Positions 35,143 to 40,883 of a stretch of DNA of 40,883 nucleotides are shown piece after piece; positions within the stretch are counted from its first letter, which is position 1; each line of letters opens with the position of its first letter. Position numbers and translations under genes: made by a program. The stretch lies in contig DATJIA010000158.1 in the NCBI GenBank assembly GCA_035493675.1, positions 1-40,883 on the forward strand, in the 5' to 3' direction. The notes beneath the pieces are model-generated. The model ran no database searches. It was not told the origin of the DNA and was given only the letters and a program-made list of their open reading frames with translations. Source of the DNA: JAIOQA01 sp035493675. GTDB lineage: Bacteria > Myxococcota_A > Polyangia > Haliangiales > Haliangiaceae.

Positions 35143-36534
35143 ATGCGCTGCTCTTTGTGTGGTCACGATAGCCCTCCTGGCTCGCTGTTCTGCTTGAACT
35201 GCGGCAGTCAGCTCGCCGCGCCGCCGGGCATGGGTCCGACTCCGGGAATGGGCGGAGGGATGCCTGCGGTGTGCCCGACGTGTCGCGCGGAGAACCCGCC
35301 CGGCATGAAGTTCTGTCGGCAATGCGGCACCGTGCTCGGCGCGTCGTCGCCGGGGATCCCGCCGCAGCCCGTGATGGGCGCCGGCGGACCGTTCGGCGCA
35401 CCGCCCGGTGGCGGTGGTCCGCCGCCGGGCATGGGTGGTGGCTTCGGTCCGCCGCCCGGCATGGGTGGTCCGCCGCCGGGCATGGGCGGCGGCTTCGCGC
35501 CGCCGGGCCCGATGGGACCGCCGCCGGGCATGGGCGGCATGGGTCCGGGGCCGATGGGACCGCCGCCCGGGATGGGCGCGCCGCCGCCGGGAATGGGATC
35601 CCCGCCGCCGGGATTCGGCGGACCGCCGCCGGGCATGGGCCCCGCCGCGGGCGCGACCAACTGCCCGCGCTGCGGATCGTCGACGCCGCCCGGCTTCGCG
35701 TTCTGCCAGCAGTGCGGCATGAAGATCACGCCGGCCGCCGGTCCCGCGCCTGGGGTCGATGCGTACGGCGGCACGATCGCCGCGACCGGCCCCGAGGCGC
35801 AGAACATCCGCGCCGCGGCGATGTCGGCGCCCGCGCCCGCGCAAGCGCCCGCGCTCGGCAACGCGCCGACGCCGGCCGCGCAGCCGACGTGGGGACAAGC
35901 GGTCAGCGTCAACCGCGACGGCTCCGACGGCGAGCGCTTCCCGCTCGGCGCCGAGTACGTGATGTTCGGGCGCGCCGGCGCCGACGTCGCGTTCGATCAA
36001 GATCGCTTCCTCGCGCGCCAGCACGCGCGGCTCGAGCGCACCGGCGACGGCGCGCGCATCGTGCCGCTCGATCAGGTGAACGGCGTGTTCCGCAAGCTCG
36101 ACGCGCCGGTCGAGCTGACCGACGGCATGATCGTGCTGCTCGGCCGCGAGGTGCTGCGCTACGAGAAGGTCGACGCCGACGAGAAGAGCGGCGAGCCGCT
36201 CGTCCGTCACGGCGTCGCGTTGTTCGGCTCGCCGCCGCGCGAGCCGTGGGGCCGGTTCCTGCAGCTCTTGCCGTCGGGCGGCGTGCGCGACGTGCGCTTC
36301 TTGTTCGACGAAGAGGTCGTGCTCGGCCGCGAAGAAGGCGACATCGTCTTCTCCGACGACGCCTTCATGTCGCGCCGTCACGCGCAGGTCGCGTGGGACG
36401 GCCAGCGCGCGATGCTGCAGGATCTCGGCAGCTCGAACGGATCGTTCGTGCGCCTGGTCGGCACGACGCCGGTGAAGCACGGCGATCACCTGCGCATGGG
36501 CGATCAGCTGTTCCGGATCGAGCTGCGGCGCTAG
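35143..36534 (+). CDS. Triple zinc-ribbon, double FHA-domain protein
   Basis: 463 aa. Three zinc ribbons of the form C-x2-C-x10-C-x2-C: Cys3/6/17/20, Cys44/47/58/61 and one near 174-191 (CPRCGSSTPPGFAFCQQC). Between the second and third is a low-complexity region with seven PPPGMG repeats. Two FHA domains follow: the first (YVMFGRAGADVAF, LARQHARLER) lacks the usual SxxH and N-G loops, while the second has VVLGREEGDIVF, MSRRHAQV and LGSSNGSFVRL, so it should bind phosphothreonine. It starts an operon with the PP2C gene two bases away. A scaffold that reads kinase output is likely. Confidence 0.85.
   Translation: MRCSLCGHDSPPGSLFCLNCGSQLAAPPGMGPTPGMGGGMPAVCPTCRAENPPGMKFCRQCGTVLGASSPGIPPQPVMGAGGPFGAPPGGGGPPPGMGGGFGPPPGMGGPPPGMGGGFAPPGPMGPPPGMGGMGPGPMGPPPGMGAPPPGMGSPPPGFGGPPPGMGPAAGATNCPRCGSSTPPGFAFCQQCGMKITPAAGPAPGVDAYGGTIAATGPEAQNIRAAAMSAPAPAQAPALGNAPTPAAQPTWGQAVSVNRDGSDGERFPLGAEYVMFGRAGADVAFDQDRFLARQHARLERTGDGARIVPLDQVNGVFRKLDAPVELTDGMIVLLGREVLRYEKVDADEKSGEPLVRHGVALFGSPPREPWGRFLQLLPSGGVRDVRFLFDEEVVLGREEGDIVFSDDAFMSRRHAQVAWDGQRAMLQDLGSSNGSFVRLVGTTPVKHGDHLRMGDQLFRIELRR
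35401..35645. repeat. PPPGMG-coding tandem repeat
   Basis: Units of about 18-30 bases around CCGCCGGGCATGGG encode seven PPPGMG and one PPPGFG. The array lies between zinc ribbons 2 and 3 of the FHA protein. It is likely to vary in length and gives a flexible linker. Confidence 0.7.
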
Positions 36535-36536
36535 CG

Positions 36537-37661
36537 ATGCGCGTCGTCGAGCTGTCCGCGTTCGGCAAGAGCGACGTCGGGCAGGTCCGCGACGGCAACG
36601 AGGACGCGTTCGCGATCGGCGATCTCGATCGCGGCGAGCTGTGGGACGGCCTCGAGGTCGCGCACGCCGGCGGCGAGCGCGGGCTGGTGATGGTCGTGTG
36701 CGACGGCATGGGCGGCGCGAGCGCGGGCGAGGTCGCGAGCGAGCTCGCCGCGCGCACGGTGTGGCGCGAGATGCGCGAGGCGCGCCACACGAGCGAGCCC
36801 GAGGTCTTCGCGCGCGTGCTCCGCCGCGCGGTCCGCGTCGCGAACCGCCGCGTCTTCGATGAAGCGCAGCGCGAGGCGACCTTGCGCGGAATGGGCACGA
36901 CGGTCACGTGCGCGGGCGTGGTCGGGACCAAGCTCGTGATCGCGCAGGTCGGCGACTCGCGCGTGTACGTCCTGCGCGAGGGCGTGCTCGTGCAGGTCAC
37001 GCGCGATCAGTCGCTGGTGTCGGCGCTGGTGAACGCGGGGCAGCTGCACCCGACCGAGGCGAGCGGATATCCCGCGTCGTCGGCGATCTTGCAGGCGCTC
37101 GGCGTCGGTCCGGACGTGGAGCCTTCGCTCTCGTGGGTCGATCTGCGGCGCGGCGATCGCGTGCTCCTGTGCAGCGACGGCCTGCACGGCCAGCTCGGCG
37201 ACAGCGCGTTGTCGGTGATCCTCCACGACGCGAAGTCGCCGCAGCAGGCCGCCGAGTCGCTGGTCGCCGCGGCGCGCGCCGCCGGCGGCAACGACAACAT
37301 CACCGCGGTGTGCGCGGAGATCACCGGCGCGCTCGACAAGCCGGCGTCCGAGGAGGATCTGCCGAAGTTCGTCGAGTTCGATCCGCGCGAGGAGGGCGAG
37401 CGCGCGCTGCACTCGACGTCGTTCGTCGTGCGCCGGCTCGCCGCGCGCGTCGGCATCGGCGAGGACCCGGGCGATCCGGTCGTGCCCGCGACCGGAACGC
37501 ACATGATCGTGCCGCGCCGTCGCAACACGCCGCCGACGTCGATCGCCGACGTCGCGGGCCCCGCGCGCGCGCGCCTCGGCGGACAAGGCCTCCTGCGCCG
37601 CCTGTGGTGGGTCCCGATGATCGTGGTCGCCGCGGCGATCGGCTGGTACCTGGCGCGCTGA
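36537..37661 (+). CDS. PP2C-type Ser/Thr protein phosphatase with C-terminal membrane anchor
   Basis: 374 aa. All PP2C motifs are present: QVRDGNEDAF, the metal Asp in VVCDGMGGASAGEVAS, GMGTTVT, QVGDSRVYV, CSDGLHG and GGNDNITAV. Metal-dependent (Mn/Mg) removal of phosphate from Ser/Thr is expected, and the zinc-ribbon kinase at 38361 and the FHA proteins next to it are likely partners. An 85-residue Pro/Arg linker leads to a final membrane helix (WWVPMIVVAAAIGWYLAR), so the catalytic part is cytoplasmic. It starts two bases after the FHA gene stop, and its own stop lies in the palindromic element at 37654. Confidence 0.93.
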   Translation: MRVVELSAFGKSDVGQVRDGNEDAFAIGDLDRGELWDGLEVAHAGGERGLVMVVCDGMGGASAGEVASELAARTVWREMREARHTSEPEVFARVLRRAVRVANRRVFDEAQREATLRGMGTTVTCAGVVGTKLVIAQVGDSRVYVLREGVLVQVTRDQSLVSALVNAGQLHPTEASGYPASSAILQALGVGPDVEPSLSWVDLRRGDRVLLCSDGLHGQLGDSALSVILHDAKSPQQAAESLVAAARAAGGNDNITAVCAEITGALDKPASEEDLPKFVEFDPREEGERALHSTSFVVRRLAARVGIGEDPGDPVVPATGTHMIVPRRRNTPPTSIADVAGPARARLGGQGLLRRLWWVPMIVVAAAIGWYLAR

Positions 37662-37757
37662 TCGGCCCATCGAGCTCGCGATTCGAACGAGCGGCCTGCG
37701 CAGCGATCGCTGCGCACACGACGCACGAGCGAATTCGTGCGCGGGCCGATCAGCGCG
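37654..37757. repeat. 104-bp palindromic element with 15-base terminal inverted repeats
   Basis: Ends are perfect inverted repeats CGCGCTGATCGGCCC (37654-37668) and its complement (37743-37757). At the centre is a perfect 20-base palindrome made of TGCGCAGCGA and its complement (37697-37716); the parts in between pair imperfectly (ATTCG/CGAAT). The left end contains the PP2C stop codon. It resembles a REP/MITE-like element, and its position also suits a terminator. Confidence 0.6.
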
Positions 37758-37783
37758 GCGTCCGGACGCTTCGCATCCTCAGA

Positions 37784-37808
37784 TGGGGGAACCGCGACGG
37801 TTCCCCCA
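37784..37808. terminator. Perfect hairpin after the PP2C operon
   Basis: TGGGGGAACCG, a 3-base loop (CGA), CGGTTCCCCCA. The 11-base-pair stem is followed by ATCCCCCAT, which can pair with the first arm in an alternative fold. There is no U-tract. It may be a terminator or a regulatory hairpin ahead of the FHA gene at 37864. Confidence 0.45.
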
Positions 37809-37863
37809 ATCCCCCATGCGGGATCGCACGGCGTGATCGCGTGCGGGTTAAGATACGCGCGCA

Positions 37864-38304
37864 GTGAAGATCGTGATCGATCACGTCGCGGGGAGCCGGC
37901 GCGGCCAGCGCCAGGACTTCGACGCGCAGAAGCGCGTGCGCTTCGGTCGGCACCCCGACTGCGAGGTCTCGTTCGACGCGCTGCGCGACATCGACGCGAG
38001 CTCGCGCCACGCCGAGCTGCGTCCGGGCGACAACGGCTGGGTGCTCGTCGACGTCGGCAGCTCGAACGGCACCTACGTCGACGGTCGCCGCGTGACCGAG
38101 CTCGCGATCGCACAAGGATCTCCCGTGATGGTCGAGTTCGGCTCGGGAGGGCCGTCGCTGCGCCTGTTCATCGGCGACGACGCGGCGGTCGCGCAGCTCG
38201 GCGAGCCGCCGGCGCCGCCGAAGCGAACGCCGGTCGCGTGGATCGCGGTCGCGGCGATCGTCGCGATCGCGGCCGTCGTCGGCGTCATTTTGGCGCTGCG
38301 CTGA
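37864..38304 (+). CDS. FHA-domain protein with C-terminal membrane anchor
   Basis: 146 aa from GTG. The FHA domain occupies residues 1-100: VRFGRHPDCEV, SSRHAELR and GSSNGTYVDGRRV contain the phosphothreonine-binding Arg, Ser, His and Asn. After a Pro-rich spacer (PPAPPKRTP) one helix (VAWIAVAAIVAIAAVVGVIL) ends the protein, so it would be tail-anchored with the FHA domain in the cytoplasm. TAAGAT lies 9 bases before the GTG with no ribosome binding site. It sits between the PP2C and kinase genes, and probably recruits phosphorylated partners to the membrane. Confidence 0.88.
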   Translation: MKIVIDHVAGSRRGQRQDFDAQKRVRFGRHPDCEVSFDALRDIDASSRHAELRPGDNGWVLVDVGSSNGTYVDGRRVTELAIAQGSPVMVEFGSGGPSLRLFIGDDAAVAQLGEPPAPPKRTPVAWIAVAAIVAIAAVVGVILALR

Positions 38305-38360
38305 AATCCACGCGTCGCAGGTGCGAAAGCTCGGCGGATCGGGGACAATCGGGCGCAGGG

Positions 38361-39977
<1,617 letters not shown>

Positions 39978-40040
39978 TCCGGAACTCGGCTCGCGACGAA
40001 GCGCGGTCCACGTATGGGAAAGCTTCCGCCGCGCGACGTG

Positions 40041-40093
40041 TGTTATTTATTTTTTGTTGTTATTTATTTGGGAACAAAGAAAAATAAATAACA
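40041..40093. promoter_or_regulatory. AT-rich palindromic promoter of the second abiEi-like gene
   Basis: TGTTATTTATTT occurs at 40041-40052 and 40058-40069 in direct orientation, and inverted at 40082-40093, one base before the ATG. The outer pair forms a perfect 14-base inverted repeat (40041-40054 and 40080-40093). The sequence is almost all A/T in a GC-rich genome. It is likely an operator-promoter bound by the gene product. Confidence 0.65.
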
Positions 40094-40094
40094 A

Positions 40095-40883
40095 ATGGAC
40101 CTGCTTCTTGAGCGGAGCCTTGCGCAGCTAAATGAAATCACTGGTCTTCATGTCAGGCCCGTTCCTAAGAGGAACTCCAAGGACCTCACGATACATCTTC
40201 TGGTTGGGACCCGCGCGACTACGCTGCACACCACGATAGTGGCGGCGCCGACGTTTGAAATGCTTCTCGCGCGCAAGACTCAGCATTCATTGTTCGTCGT
40301 CCCACAAGCCTCGCGAGAGTTGCTTACCAAAGCATCCGCAGAAGGCATCAACCTGTTGGACGCATCCGGCAACTGTACGATCCGCGCGCGGGGATTGATC
40401 CTCTATGTCGAAGGCCGTCCTGCAATACGTCGGCATCCCGATACCAAGGCGATCCGTGCTGCAGGCTGGTGGTGCGTTCTCGCGCTGCTTGCAAGGCCGA
40501 GCCTTGCCGAAGCAACAATCCGAGACCTTGCTGCTGCAGCAGGTGTCAGTACGCAAGCCGCTTTCGACGTTCAGAAGCGACTGTCGGCTGACGGCGCTCT
40601 TATTCGCAGTCCGAATGGATACCGCTGGGTGCCTTCCCAATGGCGCCGCTACATCGATCAATGGGTAGGCGGCTACCAAGCGTATGTTCGTCCGAAGCTG
40701 TTGCTCGGGCGATTTCGAGCGCAAGGAGAACTCAGCGACGTCGAAGAGCGCGTCCAGACCATGTTGCCGGCGGCGGCGTGGAGATGGGGAGGAGAATCCG
40801 CCGCACGTCGGCTAGCGCCGCATGTCGAGCCGAGCGCCGTGGTTCTTCATCTTCAGGAGGACACAGCGAGAACTCACATGGCT
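40095..40883 (+). CDS. AbiEi-family antitoxin of a second type, cut by the right edge
   Basis: 263 codons are seen with no stop. The N-terminal half (THLLVGTRATTLHT-like strands, LFVVPQASRELL, INLLDASGNCTIRARGLILYVEGRP) resembles the nuclease-like sensor part of larger AbiEi proteins. A winged helix follows (IRDLAAAAGVSTQAAFDVQKRL, shortened here), then WVGGYQAYVRPKLLLGRFRA, WRWGGESAARRL and PSAVVLHLQED, the family's late signature. It differs from the AbiEi at 15765. A partner nucleotidyltransferase is expected just beyond 40883. GC content is lower and A/T-ending codons are frequent, consistent with transfer. Confidence 0.75.
   Translation, partial: MDLLLERSLAQLNEITGLHVRPVPKRNSKDLTIHLLVGTRATTLHTTIVAAPTFEMLLARKTQHSLFVVPQASRELLTKASAEGINLLDASGNCTIRARGLILYVEGRPAIRRHPDTKAIRAAGWWCVLALLARPSLAEATIRDLAAAAGVSTQAAFDVQKRLSADGALIRSPNGYRWVPSQWRRYIDQWVGGYQAYVRPKLLLGRFRAQGELSDVEERVQTMLPAAAWRWGGESAARRLAPHVEPSAVVLHLQEDTARTHMA

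Noticed and set aside
40405..40668. A small plus-strand and an opposite minus-strand frame (40287-40724) at the right edge
   Set aside because: Both overlap the well-supported AbiEi-family frame starting at 40095.

Overview
The window is about 41 kb of very GC-rich DNA (roughly 70 % by eye). Most signals point to a myxobacterium-like member of the Myxococcota, probably in or near the Haliangiales/Kofleriaceae: many exported lipoproteins, hybrid Ser/Thr kinase-ATPase-TPR proteins, FHA and PP2C proteins, a PilZ-type N-terminus joined to PEGA-like repeats, frequent GTG starts, and dense gene packing with 1-4 base stop/start overlaps. This placement is inferred from gene content; no rRNA or tRNA gene was seen.

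Layout. 1-4370: a lipoprotein cut by the left edge, a GNAT protein coupled to a Tat-exported flavin amine oxidase, and a convergent TerC membrane protein. 4454-11133: two large convergent regulators, a Ser/Thr kinase-ATPase-TPR protein (1249 aa) and a kinase-less ATPase-TPR protein (934 aa), separated only by a long hairpin. 11216-15639: a lipoprotein, a polysaccharide deacetylase, a D-2-hydroxyacid dehydrogenase and a GT-B-like protein. 15644-17266: an AbiEi/AbiEii type IV toxin-antitoxin cassette behind three tandem palindromic operators. 17298-20302: PA14-OmpA protein, aldehyde dehydrogenase, receiver-only response regulator. 20250-23761 (minus): Asp-box protein, cupin, calcium-loop lipoprotein, PilZ/PEGA-like protein. 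23848-27066: a ribbon-helix-helix regulator followed by lepA-lepB. 27067-29161: a repeat-bearing gap, a glycosidase with a doubtful start, and two small envelope proteins. 29240-39977: an FHA-CpaF fusion ATPase, a three-gene minus-strand operon (lipoprotein, zinc-dependent phospholipase-C-like enzyme, SUKH-TPR protein), then a phospho-signalling run (zinc-ribbon double-FHA protein, PP2C phosphatase, tail-anchored FHA protein, zinc-ribbon Ser/Thr kinase). 40041-40883: a second, different AbiEi-family gene cut by the right edge, again behind an AT-rich palindromic promoter.

How the genes work together. Kinase (38361), phosphatase (36537) and FHA readers (35143, 37864, perhaps 29240) form a plausible phosphothreonine writer/eraser/reader module. 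The two AbiE loci are likely horizontally acquired defence or stabilisation cassettes.

Most unusual points: three 39-bp operators at an exact 42-bp period ahead of abiE; a 117-bp palindromic element inserted in frame, with an 8-bp flanking duplication, inside the kinase-ATPase gene; a dispersed-type repeat that appears to supply the ribosome binding site of the zinc-ribbon FHA gene; and a recurring layout in which a -10-like hexamer lies 5-9 bases before the start codon, suggesting leaderless transcripts.
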